Shown one piece after another: positions 1 through 6,492 of a stretch of DNA of 6,864 bases. The notes beneath the pieces are model-generated. The model was not told the origin of the DNA and searched no databases. It saw only the letters and a program-made list of their open reading frames with translations. Positions within the stretch are counted from its first letter, which is position 1. Each line of letters begins with the position of its first letter. The DNA is from Gammaproteobacteria bacterium (GTDB taxonomy: Bacteria > Pseudomonadota > Gammaproteobacteria > Coxiellales > Coxiellaceae): assembly GCA_021774015.1 (NCBI GenBank), contig JAJFJO010000226.1, forward strand, positions 1-6,864, read 5' to 3'. Both the position numbers and the translations under genes were made by a program.

Positions 1-357
1 GAAGGAGAGCGAAATTCTGATGGGACGCCTCGCGTTAGAAAGGATCGCTCAGTTGTTCGCCCACCTTTTGTGCCGACACCGCTTGAGTGGGTTCGAGTTG
101 CTGCACAAACCGAAGATCCAGGTCGACGTGTGAAAGCTGCAAGAGCAGAAGAAGTAGGAGGTGGAGCAGGTGCAGCAGGTGATGCAGCAGCGGCGGTGGA
201 TAGTGATGGCGGTGGTTGGGGCTCTGGTGAGTCTTCTGGCGGGGAGGGGGCTTGTCCCGAGCCGAATGTTTACTCACTCCTTCCAGGTGTTGCTACTTCA
301 TCTGAGTCAGCATCTGCTGAGGGCGGCTGCAGCAGCAGTATGTCCCGCTTCTGCTGA
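1..357 (+). CDS. 3' part of an unidentified gene with an Ala/Gly/Ser-rich C-terminal tail
   Basis: The frame is open from the first base to a TGA at 355-357, so any gene here begins outside the window. The first ~45 codons encode an ordinary mixed, Arg- and Pro-containing sequence (including PPFVPTPLEWVRVAAQTEDP). After that the product becomes low complexity: Ala/Gly-rich (VGGGAGAAGDAAAAV), then Gly/Ser/Glu-rich, ending SSSMSRFC. Codons in this frame are G-first and often end in A or T (GCA, GAA, GGT, GAT), which resembles real coding sequence. A second + frame (161-367) could encode 68 residues with a hydrophobic stretch, but its codons end almost always in G, as expected of a shifted shadow. 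No family is recognised. The stretch is visibly richer in GC than the rest of the window. It is convergent with hslU. It could also be a decayed gene end. Confidence 0.4.
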   Translation, partial: EGERNSDGTPRVRKDRSVVRPPFVPTPLEWVRVAAQTEDPGRRVKAARAEEVGGGAGAAGDAAAAVDSDGGGWGSGESSGGEGACPEPNVYSLLPGVATSSESASAEGGCSSSMSRFC

Positions 358-409
358 GGCTAAGTAACAGCCTTAGTGCTCGCACACTTGTGAGAAAGGT
401 CTACTTCTA

Positions 410-436
410 AGGCATGCACTTATTTTGTGCATGCCT
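410..436. terminator. Perfect stem-loop between convergent genes, possible bidirectional terminator
   Basis: AGGCATGCAC (410-419) and GTGCATGCCT (427-436) form a perfect 10-bp stem around a 7-nt T-rich loop. It lies between the stop of the left-edge + frame (357) and the stop of hslU (453), where a terminator shared by two convergent units is expected. Neither side has a proper T-run after the stem, so it is not a textbook intrinsic terminator. It may instead be an RNA 3'-end stabiliser. Confidence 0.45.
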
Positions 437-452
437 AAATAGGTAATGAAGA

Positions 453-1820
453 TTATAAAATCGAGCGGCTAAGATCCTCATCTTCAGCAAGGTCTTGCAG
501 CTGTTGGTCTACGTACTCTGAATCAATTTTAGCGTTCTCACCACTGCGATCCGTCGCTTCAAAAGAAATATTTTCAAGCAAGCGCTCCATAATGGTATGT
601 AAGCGACGAGCACCAATGTTTTCTGCCTTGTCGTTGACCTGTTGTGCAATCTCAGCTAAGCGTTCCAAACCATCTTCCGAGAAGTTTAAACCAAACCCTT
701 CTGTTTGCATTAATGCAGTATATTGCTCGGTTAATGATGCGCTTGGTTCTGTTAGAATGCGTACGAAGTCTTCTTTTTTGAGTGCATTTAATTCAACGCG
801 AATCGGAAAGCGACCCTGCAGCTCAGGAACCAAATCAGATGGCTTGGCCAAATGAAAAGCGCCTGATGCGATAAATAAAATGTGATCGGTTTTTATCATA
901 CCGTATTTAGTAAACACTGTGCTGCCTTCTACAAGTGGCAATAAGTCGCGCTGCACACCTTCGCGTGATACATCACCACCTGATTCATAACGTTTCACAA
1001 TTTTGTCAATTTCATCGAGAAAAACAATACCATTTTGTTCGACAGCTTCCACCGCTTGCGCGCGCACTTCGTCTTCATTAATCAGTTTTTCTGCTTCATC
1101 TTCTTGCAGTTGCTTCATCGCATCTTTTACTTTTAGGCGGCGTGTTTTAGTACGCTTGTTAGACATGTTTTCCATCATGCCTTGCAATTGCCCGACCATT
1201 TCTTCCATTCCAGGTGGCCCCATTATTTCTACGCTGCTAGCACCTGCATTTGTATCCACTTCAATTTCTTTATCATCGAGCTCACCTTCGCGAAGTTTTT
1301 TGCGGTAGAGTTGGCGGGTGGCCGAATCAGGCTGCACCGCCACCTCTACAGCCTCAGTGGATTCACCTTCGAAACTGCCACGTGATGGGGATGGCGGGGG
1401 AACTAATGCATCGAGCACGCGTTCTTCAGCCGCTTCTTCAGCTTTTGCTTTTACATGAGCCATTGCTTTTTCACGGGTCATTTTAACCGCCATATCTGCT
1501 AAATCACGAATAATAGATTCAACGTCACGACCAACATAGCCGACCTCTGTGAATTTAGTTGCCTCTACTTTAATAAATGGTGCACCAGCAAGGTTGGCAA
1601 GGCGGCGCGCGATTTCAGTTTTACCGACACCGGTTGGCCCAATCATTAAAATATTTTTGGGGGTGATTTCTTTGCGAAGCTCTTCATTGACTTGCATACG
1701 GCGCCAGCGGTTACGCAGTGCGATAGCAACAGCGCGTTTAGCTTCGTGTTGACCGATAATGTATTTATCAAGTTCAGAAACGATTTCTTTGGGGGTCATA
1801 GTCATATCAAGTGAATTCAT
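453..1820 (-). CDS. hslU: HslU, ATPase subunit of the HslUV (ClpYQ) protease
   Basis: AAA+ unfoldase that recognises, unfolds and threads cytoplasmic substrates into the HslV proteolytic chamber, using ATP. The 455 residues compare with about 443 in E. coli. The N-terminal region MTPKEIVSELDKYIIGQ is characteristic. Visible motifs are Walker A GPTGVGKT (61-68), pore loop GYVG (94-97), the variable intermediate (I) domain around 110-245, Walker B GIVFLDEIDK (264-273), the SREGVQRDLLPL segment after it, and the conserved ELQGRFPIRVEL. The C-terminus DLSRSIL matches the HslU tail that inserts into HslV and activates it (E. coli DLSRFIL). The ATG at 1820 has an AAGAGA-type ribosome binding site; ATG codons 6 and 8 are possible alternatives but lack one. 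It follows hslV by 15 nt and is surely cotranscribed with it. Stop is TAA. Identification is secure. Confidence 0.98.
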   Translation of the reverse strand: MNSLDMTMTPKEIVSELDKYIIGQHEAKRAVAIALRNRWRRMQVNEELRKEITPKNILMIGPTGVGKTEIARRLANLAGAPFIKVEATKFTEVGYVGRDVESIIRDLADMAVKMTREKAMAHVKAKAEEAAEERVLDALVPPPSPSRGSFEGESTEAVEVAVQPDSATRQLYRKKLREGELDDKEIEVDTNAGASSVEIMGPPGMEEMVGQLQGMMENMSNKRTKTRRLKVKDAMKQLQEDEAEKLINEDEVRAQAVEAVEQNGIVFLDEIDKIVKRYESGGDVSREGVQRDLLPLVEGSTVFTKYGMIKTDHILFIASGAFHLAKPSDLVPELQGRFPIRVELNALKKEDFVRILTEPSASLTEQYTALMQTEGFGLNFSEDGLERLAEIAQQVNDKAENIGARRLHTIMERLLENISFEATDRSGENAKIDSEYVDQQLQDLAEDEDLSRSIL

Positions 1821-1835
1821 AATAGTTCTCTTAGG

Positions 1836-2384
1836 TTAAGTATCGCTATCGAGTTCTTCAATAGTGTGGTTGTGATTGGTGTAAACGCAAATATCTCCTG
1901 CGATCGTCAATCCTTTTTCAACAATCTCTCTTGCGCTAAGATCTGTGTTTTGCATCAGTGCTTTTGCGGCCGCTTGTGCATATGAGCCGCCTGAGCCGAT
2001 GGCCATTAAGCTGTTCTCAGGCTCAATGACATCACCGGTGCCTGTTAATATGAGTGAGGCTTTGCTGTCGGCTACAACGAGCAGTGCTTCCAGTCGGCGC
2101 AGCATTTTATCGGTGCGCCAGTCTTTTGCCATTTCAACTGCAGAGCGAACTAAATTGCCAGAATGTTTTTCCAGTTTGCCCTCAAAGCGTTCAAACAAGG
2201 TAAAGGCATCGGCAGTAGCTCCGGCAAATCCTGCGATCACTTTATTGTTATAGAGGCGACGCACTTTACGAGCATTGCCTTTCATGACGACAGCATTGCC
2301 CATAGTGACCTGGCCATCACCGCCAATGACGACTTTGCCGTTAGATCGTACGGAGAGGATAGTAGTTCCGCGAAGTTGTTCCAA
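1836..2384 (-). CDS. hslV: HslV, threonine protease subunit of the HslUV (ClpQY) protease, TTG start
   Basis: Proteasome-beta-like peptidase that forms a double hexameric ring capped by HslU. The start chosen is TTG at 2384-2382, giving 182 residues (E. coli about 176). An AGGAG lies 6 nt upstream (2395-2391). The sequence then reads M-E-Q-L-R-G followed by TTILSVR. In the family the mature enzyme begins at this Thr-Thr, so Thr7 should be the catalytic nucleophile after removal of six residues. Asp of GGDGQ (residue 23, mature 17) and Lys in the NARKVRRL segment fit the active site. The Gly-rich AIGSGGSYAQAAAKAL and AGDICVYTNHNHTIEEL blocks are typical. The frame stays open to another TTG at 2444, but that extension has no ribosome binding site and overlaps a heat-shock-type promoter, so I reject it. 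The downstream hslU gap is 15 nt. Confidence 0.97.
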   Translation of the reverse strand: MEQLRGTTILSVRSNGKVVIGGDGQVTMGNAVVMKGNARKVRRLYNNKVIAGFAGATADAFTLFERFEGKLEKHSGNLVRSAVEMAKDWRTDKMLRRLEALLVVADSKASLILTGTGDVIEPENSLMAIGSGGSYAQAAAKALMQNTDLSAREIVEKGLTIAGDICVYTNHNHTIEELDSDT

Positions 2385-2390
2385 TGTTTT

Positions 2391-2395
2391 CTCCT
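2391..2395 (-). promoter_or_regulatory. Ribosome binding site of hslV
   Basis: AGGAG on the minus strand, followed by AAAACA and then the TTG start. The 6-nt spacing is near ideal. This site decides in favour of the 2384 start over the upstream in-frame TTG at 2444, which has no purine-rich motif before it. Confidence 0.85.
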
Positions 2396-2417
2396 GGAGT
2401 ATGTGAGTAATTGTTGG

Positions 2418-2445
2418 ATATTGGGTTACTTGTGTGGATTTCAAG
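2418..2445 (-). promoter_or_regulatory. Putative sigma-32 heat-shock promoter of hslVU
   Basis: On the minus strand CTTGAAA (2445-2439) is followed by a 13-nt spacer and CCCAATAT (2425-2418). The known RpoH (sigma-32) consensus is CTTGAAA, about 13-15 nt, CCCCATNT. The -35 box is an exact match and the -10 box agrees at 7 of 8 positions. Transcription would start near 2411, leaving a leader of about 27 nt with the AGGAG site before the TTG start. The -35 box overlaps the TGA stop of the SPOR gene. The hslVU operon is RpoH-controlled in E. coli, which agrees. A weaker sigma-70 reading (TTGAAA, 18 nt, TATCCA) uses the same bases. Confidence 0.75.
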
Positions 2446-2992
2446 AGTTAAGCGGTAGTAAAAAACTGCCTAAATGGTCTTTTGATAGGCGCTTTTGGGC
2501 TTGGCTAGCGGCCGGTCTGCTTTGGAATGGCCCGGCCAGGACACGATACCAGGTGGCTTTATCTGCTTGATATTTCTGCACAAAAGAACGATAGCCTAGT
2601 GTCTGTAGTTCACCGCTTAAGCGGGCGGCATCGTTGTATTTGCGCACAGAGGCGATTTGTAAAATATAGTTGTGTGACCTTGCGCTTTTGTTAGAAGTTG
2701 CAAGCTGGGCACGGTGTTTCTTAGTGGCTGATTTCGCGTTGGGTAATACAGTATAAAAATCAAATTGTACTTGAGGCGATTGGCTCGTTGCCGTAATCAA
2801 TTTGTCTAGCTGTTGTTCTTTAGAGAGGCGGCTACTCGTGTGGGTGGAATTTTGGTGCTTGATGTAATATGCCGTCAGTGGGATTAGCATGGCGAGTGTA
2901 ATCACGATCACAGTGATATACAGCCGTTGTTTTGATGCGGTGGCGCTTTTTTTGCGTTTAGTGGTTTTACGCTGGGTCGATTTCTTAGCCAT
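2441..2992 (-). CDS. SPOR-domain membrane protein, FtsN-like
   Basis: A 183-residue bitopic inner-membrane protein. It has a very basic cytoplasmic N-terminus (MAKKSTQRKTTKRKKS), one hydrophobic segment at about 24-44, a linker, and a C-terminal SPOR domain at about 107-181 (YILQIASVRKYNDAARL, then WYRVLAGPF). SPOR domains bind denuded glycan strands of septal peptidoglycan, so the protein likely acts in the periplasm at the division site. A FDFYTVLP segment (77-84) ahead of the SPOR domain is shared with the proteins at this locus in Pseudomonas-like genomes. These are often annotated as FtsN-like or simply SPOR proteins, and orthology with E. coli FtsN is not shown. The start lies 7 nt after the stop of the DUF945 gene. 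The ribosome binding site is poor, suggesting translational coupling. The stop codon overlaps the hslV promoter. Confidence 0.9.
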   Translation of the reverse strand: MAKKSTQRKTTKRKKSATASKQRLYITVIVITLAMLIPLTAYYIKHQNSTHTSSRLSKEQQLDKLITATSQSPQVQFDFYTVLPNAKSATKKHRAQLATSNKSARSHNYILQIASVRKYNDAARLSGELQTLGYRSFVQKYQADKATWYRVLAGPFQSRPAASQAQKRLSKDHLGSFLLPLNS

Positions 2993-2999
2993 AAGCTAC

Positions 3000-4439
3000 T
3001 TATAACGCCTCTTTTATAGTGTTGTGTGATTTTACTGGAGCACGGTGGTGTATTGTGTGCGCTGAAGTGGGTTGTGGTTTAATGGTCATGCGGTTTTTTT
3101 CATAAGGCTTGCCATTGATTAGCAACCTTCCTTGTTGGAAATTAACCGTCATCGATAAGATGTCACCACTTTGCGTTAACACATTTGTGCTGATCCACTG
3201 CTGTATTTGTTGTTCAGCCATTTTTTTCGGCGCTGCATGTTGAGACGTGCGTTTGTGCAATTGTTTCTTTTTATACGTGTTTGTCAAATGTTGCAGCAAT
3301 AAAGGCTTAGGAATTTGTAGGCTTGCATGGGCAAGCAGGTTTTTCATGATGCCGGGTAAGCTTGGCGTTCCATTTTGTGCTTTCACTTGCAGCTCAGCAT
3401 TTGCATCAATAGGGCCCTTTGGTGTGCGCAAAAAGAGTTTATCTAATTTAATTGTTAAACCTTGCCCGATTAATGCCATAAAGGGTTGGTATATCATGAC
3501 AGCTGCTTTAGGTCGAGCCATTTGCTGAACGGCAGCAGCACGATTCATAAAATTGATTAAGTTTTTTGTATGTAAGCCAGATATTTTTAATTGCAATTGT
3601 GCAGGGCCCCACTGCATGTTGGGCCCATGAAACAGTTGAGTTTCAAATAATAAAACAATATTGGTGTTTAATTGCTTTTGGTTTTGTTGAATTTTTGCTG
3701 AAATATTTTTTATGATGAGCTGAGCTTTATTTGGTGTGTTAACGGTAATTTGATCTGCTGATAGTGTGCGCATGCCATACCATAATGGCCCAGAGTTTGA
3801 ATAGTCGCCTTTGGTATTAATGTTATTGATAGTGATGACACTTTCGCTAGTATGAGCACCTTGCGCAGGAATATGGATATTGATTTGTTTGAGATTAACG
3901 TTAGCTTTAATGTGTTGGCTCCCAGGGGTGTAAGAAAAACCACCTTGTAAACCACTTAGTTGTATCTTTTGTTGGTTTGAGCCAAACGAAATTTTTTTTG
4001 CTATAAAGTGGCTATTAAGCGTGTTTCCGAAAGTCCATTTGGTGCTGGACTGTAAATTATTCCCCGGCAAATTTGTTTGGTTATGTATCAAGGCAGCAGC
4101 AAAGACCAATTCTTTTTTGCCCTCTGTAGATTTTGCAATGATAAAAGGCCCGTGGTTAATATGCTCATTGATGGAAATGCTAGTGTGTGTGGATAAGTCA
4201 GGGTATTTGTTCAGCTTTAGTAATGGATTGTTCAGGTTGATTTGAATTCTCGCATTTGAAGAAAACCACCCGCGGTTATAGGCAAGAATTTTAATGCTAA
4301 TGCCTTGATTTGAAGATAGAGTGTTAACGATTTTGGGGTATTCTTTTTGTATCCAAAGGCCCATAAAAAACGGCAGAACAAACACGGTAAATAAACCGAT
4401 TAAGATGAGGGCCCCTAGAGCGATAGTCAGTTTTTTCAT
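3000..4439 (-). CDS. DUF945/YdgA-family envelope protein
   Basis: 479 residues with an N-terminal hydrophobic segment at about 4-29 after MKK, probably an uncleaved membrane anchor leaving most of the protein in the periplasm. The family assignment rests on AYNRGWFSSNARI (53-65), matching the YxRGxFSS signature of DUF945 proteins such as E. coli YdgA, and on HGPF (96-99) with the NEHINHGPF context. Much of the rest is predicted beta-rich, with alternating polar and apolar residues and many Asn, Gln, Lys and Ile. A basic, His-rich C-terminus follows. Molecular function in this family is not established. The ATG at 4439 has GGAAGG 5 nt upstream. The SPOR gene follows after 7 nt, so the two are likely cotranscribed. 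Its position between argS and the SPOR gene departs from the arrangement I recall in Pseudomonas. Confidence 0.8.
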   Translation of the reverse strand: MKKLTIALGALILIGLFTVFVLPFFMGLWIQKEYPKIVNTLSSNQGISIKILAYNRGWFSSNARIQINLNNPLLKLNKYPDLSTHTSISINEHINHGPFIIAKSTEGKKELVFAAALIHNQTNLPGNNLQSSTKWTFGNTLNSHFIAKKISFGSNQQKIQLSGLQGGFSYTPGSQHIKANVNLKQINIHIPAQGAHTSESVITINNINTKGDYSNSGPLWYGMRTLSADQITVNTPNKAQLIIKNISAKIQQNQKQLNTNIVLLFETQLFHGPNMQWGPAQLQLKISGLHTKNLINFMNRAAAVQQMARPKAAVMIYQPFMALIGQGLTIKLDKLFLRTPKGPIDANAELQVKAQNGTPSLPGIMKNLLAHASLQIPKPLLLQHLTNTYKKKQLHKRTSQHAAPKKMAEQQIQQWISTNVLTQSGDILSMTVNFQQGRLLINGKPYEKNRMTIKPQPTSAHTIHHRAPVKSHNTIKEAL

Positions 4440-4482
4440 AATTACCTTCCCTTTTATTGTTGTTCCTAGCTCTTGTGTGTTT

Positions 4483-4512
4483 TCTACAGTTTTTTATTGT
4501 GCCACTTTACAA
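4483..4512 (-). promoter_or_regulatory. Weak candidate promoter for the DUF945-SPOR genes
   Basis: Minus-strand TTGTAA (4512-4507), an 18-nt spacer, and TGTAGA (4488-4483) make a weak sigma-70-type pair about 44 nt before the DUF945 start. The boxes are poor matches and the area is AT-rich, where chance matches are common. The genes may simply be read from the argS promoter. Confidence 0.25.
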
Positions 4513-4520
4513 ACACTAAA

Positions 4521-4580
4521 TATCCGGGATCCACGGATCCTCTATCACTCGCTGACGCTCGTATTGGATCTCGAATTCGC
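4521..4580. repeat. Repeat-like intergenic element with paired GGATCC palindromes
   Basis: The 148-nt gap between argS and the DUF945 gene contains GGATCC at 4527-4532 and again at 4535-4540, separated by AC. Together they can form a 6-bp hairpin with a 2-nt loop. A related GGATCT lies at 4566-4571 and the palindrome CGAATTCG at 4572-4579. The minus-strand GTGGATCCCGGAT resembles the arms of dispersed palindromic repeats found in several intracellular bacteria, but only one arm is present here. No T-run follows argS, so this is not a clear terminator. Only one copy is in the window, so calling it a repeat is inference. Confidence 0.3.
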
Positions 4581-4587
4581 TGTATTA

Positions 4588-6348
4588 TTACATCATTTCT
4601 GGTGCAGATAGTCCAAGTAATTTCAGGCCATTGGTGATTACCTGCTGTATTGCAGCAACAAGAACGAGTCTCGCATTGCGCAATGGTTCATCATCTACCA
4701 AGAACTTAGAGGCGTTGTAATAACTGTGAAACTCAGCAGCGATGTCTTGTAGATAATGTGCTAGCAGATGAGGCTCATGCCGGTTTGCCGCTGTAGCGAT
4801 CATCTCGGGATAGCGAGTTAAAGTCGTTAACAAGTTTTTTTCGTGATCGCTAGTTAAAAACTCAAGGTGTTGTAGGCCCAGTTTATCATCGCGTTGCCAG
4901 TCAGAGCTTTCTAATTGGCGCCACACACTACAGATTCGCGCATGTGCATATTGAATGTAATAAACAGGGTTTTCATTAGACTGTGACTTCGCCAGTTCTA
5001 AATCAAAATCGAGATGTTGTTCAGGGCGGCGCATAATATAAAAATAACGAGCTGCATCATTGCCCACTTCATAGCGCAATTCACGCAACGTGACAAACTC
5101 TCCTGAGCGAGTCGACATCGATACTTTTTCTTTGCCGCGATAGAGAATGGCAAATTGAACTAATAATATACTTAATTTATCGGGGTTTTTACCCAGCCCG
5201 GTTAAAAAGCCGCGTATTCTTCCAATGTAACCATGATGATCAGAACCAAATATGTCGATGATCTGGTCATAGCCTTGGTTGTATTTATATAAGTGATAGG
5301 CAACGTCTGAGGCAAAATAGGTGGGTTGACCATTGCTGCGAACCAATACGCGATCTTTATCATCACCGAGTTCGGTACCACGAAACCATAATGTATTATC
5401 TTTTTCGTAGGTGTGGCCATGCTCCTTGAGCAGATCGACACCCTCATTCAGCCAACCCATATCAAACAAGTGACTTTCTCTAAACCACTCTTCGTAATGA
5501 ACACCAAACTCACCTAAATCATCTTTGATGTCGTTGAGTATGCTATTTAAACCTTTTTCATGCACAATTTGAAAATCTGCATCGCCAAGCAGGGATTGTG
5601 CTGCAGAAACCATCGCATCGATAAAGCCTTCTTTATCGGTCTCTGGGTCTAGGTTCTCAGGCATTTTTGCTTGGATTGCATCCCAGGTATGAAAAAATTG
5701 GCGATCGTATCGGTTTTTAAGTTCACCAGCAACCTCTTGGACATAGTCGCCTTGGTAGGCATTTTTGGGTAGAGCAATAGGTTCGTTGAATAATTCTAAA
5801 TAACGCAACCAAACACTTAATGCTAAGATGCGCATCTGACGACCCGCGTCGTTAACGTAATATTCGCAATGCACTTTAAAGCTGGTTGCACGCAGTAAGT
5901 TAGCGACACAGGCGCCATAGGCAGCACCACGACCATGACCTACATGTAGTGGGCCAGTAGGGTTCGCGGAGACAAATTCGATATGCACACGTTTGCCGTC
6001 ACCGTCTTTATTACAACCAAAATTTTCGCCTTGCTCTAATATGGTGCTAACGACAGGCAATAAGACATCATCAGCCAGTGTAAAATTAATAAACCCAGGT
6101 CCGGCAATATCTGTTTTTTGTACGTGAGGTGAGCCGGGGAGTTTGCTGACAATCTGGTTGGCAAGCTCCCGCGGATTGGTTTTTGCTTGCTTGGCTAGCA
6201 TCAGGGCGATGTTACACGCAAAATCGCCGTGGCGCTCATCCCGGGTGCGCTCGATTTTAATATCGATGTTGATATCGTTAGGAAGCACGCCATCGCCTTG
6301 TAACGTAGTGATGGCCTGTGCAATGAGTGATTGGATCTCTTGTTTCAT
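4588..6348 (-). CDS. argS: ArgS, arginyl-tRNA synthetase
   Basis: Class I aminoacyl-tRNA synthetase that charges tRNA-Arg with arginine in the cytoplasm, using ATP. The 586 residues are close to the usual 577-590. Domains in order: the ArgS-specific N-terminal domain (about 5-90, with RHGDFACNIA at 39-48) that contacts the tRNA D-loop; the Rossmann catalytic core with the HIGH signature as HVGH (135-138, in NPTGPLHVGHGRGAAYG); FGSDHHGYIGR; the KMSKS-equivalent KVSMSTR (408-414); and a helical DALR-type anticodon-binding domain from about 465 to the end, finishing LGLSAPEMM as in many ArgS proteins. The ATG at 6348 has AAGGA 9 nt upstream. A TTGACT-type promoter precedes it. It is transcribed divergently from the response regulator. 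Stop is TAA. Complete, with no anomalies seen. Confidence 0.98.
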   Translation of the reverse strand: MKQEIQSLIAQAITTLQGDGVLPNDINIDIKIERTRDERHGDFACNIALMLAKQAKTNPRELANQIVSKLPGSPHVQKTDIAGPGFINFTLADDVLLPVVSTILEQGENFGCNKDGDGKRVHIEFVSANPTGPLHVGHGRGAAYGACVANLLRATSFKVHCEYYVNDAGRQMRILALSVWLRYLELFNEPIALPKNAYQGDYVQEVAGELKNRYDRQFFHTWDAIQAKMPENLDPETDKEGFIDAMVSAAQSLLGDADFQIVHEKGLNSILNDIKDDLGEFGVHYEEWFRESHLFDMGWLNEGVDLLKEHGHTYEKDNTLWFRGTELGDDKDRVLVRSNGQPTYFASDVAYHLYKYNQGYDQIIDIFGSDHHGYIGRIRGFLTGLGKNPDKLSILLVQFAILYRGKEKVSMSTRSGEFVTLRELRYEVGNDAARYFYIMRRPEQHLDFDLELAKSQSNENPVYYIQYAHARICSVWRQLESSDWQRDDKLGLQHLEFLTSDHEKNLLTTLTRYPEMIATAANRHEPHLLAHYLQDIAAEFHSYYNASKFLVDDEPLRNARLVLVAAIQQVITNGLKLLGLSAPEMM

Positions 6349-6381
6349 TCTGTTGGGTCCTTCAGACTTACCGTTTTATTA

Positions 6382-6409
6382 AGGTTAGGGCAGCTGGGCT
6401 ACAAGTCAA
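6382..6409 (-). promoter_or_regulatory. Likely sigma-70 promoter of argS
   Basis: Minus-strand TTGACT (6409-6404) is a 5/6 match to the -35 consensus. After 16 nt comes TAACCT (6387-6382), a partial -10 box. Transcription would start near 6375, giving a leader of about 27 nt that contains the AAGGA ribosome binding site at 6362-6358. No attenuator or T-box-like structure is visible in so short a leader. Confidence 0.55.
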
Positions 6410-6440
6410 CAGATTTTTATGGGTAAATCAAACAAATAGA

Positions 6441-6452
6441 CGTGTTAACACG
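6441..6452. promoter_or_regulatory. 12-bp perfect palindrome, possible operator
   Basis: CGTGTTAACACG is a perfect 12-bp palindrome in the divergent argS/response-regulator gap. Its centre lies about 45 nt before the inferred start of the response-regulator transcript and about 35 nt upstream of the argS -35 box. That placement suits a dimeric regulator acting on the rightward gene. The protein that binds it is unknown, and a chance palindrome is possible. Confidence 0.35.
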
Positions 6453-6479
6453 GTGCTCGCTCTTTTTGTTCAAATTTTA

Positions 6480-6485
6480 TATACT
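6480..6485 (+). promoter_or_regulatory. Candidate -10 box of the response-regulator gene
   Basis: TATACT is a 5/6 match to the sigma-70 -10 consensus. No good -35 box lies 16-18 nt upstream (TCGCTC at 17 nt), which would fit a promoter that needs an activator. Transcription would start at about 6491-6493, practically at the ATG. Confidence 0.4.
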
Positions 6486-6492
6486 GCGCCTT

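Noticed and set aside
35..277. Minus-strand open frame with His/Leu/Pro-rich product over the left-edge region
   Set aside because: The product is a run of His and Leu produced by reading the CAG/GGT-type triplets backwards; it has no domain-like sequence or ribosome binding site and overlaps the better + frame.
161..367. Second + frame encoding 68 residues with a hydrophobic stretch
   Set aside because: Its codons end almost always in G, as expected from reading a G-first coding frame one base off. A GGAG-like sequence precedes the GTG, so a small membrane protein cannot be fully excluded, but it is the weaker reading.
376..394. Short imperfect inverted repeat (CTCGCACACTTGTGAG region) next to the 10-bp stem-loop
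   Set aside because: It needs a bulge and has only a 2-nt loop; it is too weak to call a separate structure.
1003..1308. Serine-rich + strand open frame inside hslU, and similar + frames within hslV, the DUF945 gene and argS
   Set aside because: They are antisense shadows of well-identified genes, without family similarity that I can recognise or ribosome binding sites.
4527..4579. GGATCC and GAATTC sites close together, resembling a cloning polylinker
   Set aside because: The bases between them do not match any polylinker I know, and the flanking sequence continues as normal chromosomal gene order, so vector contamination is unlikely.
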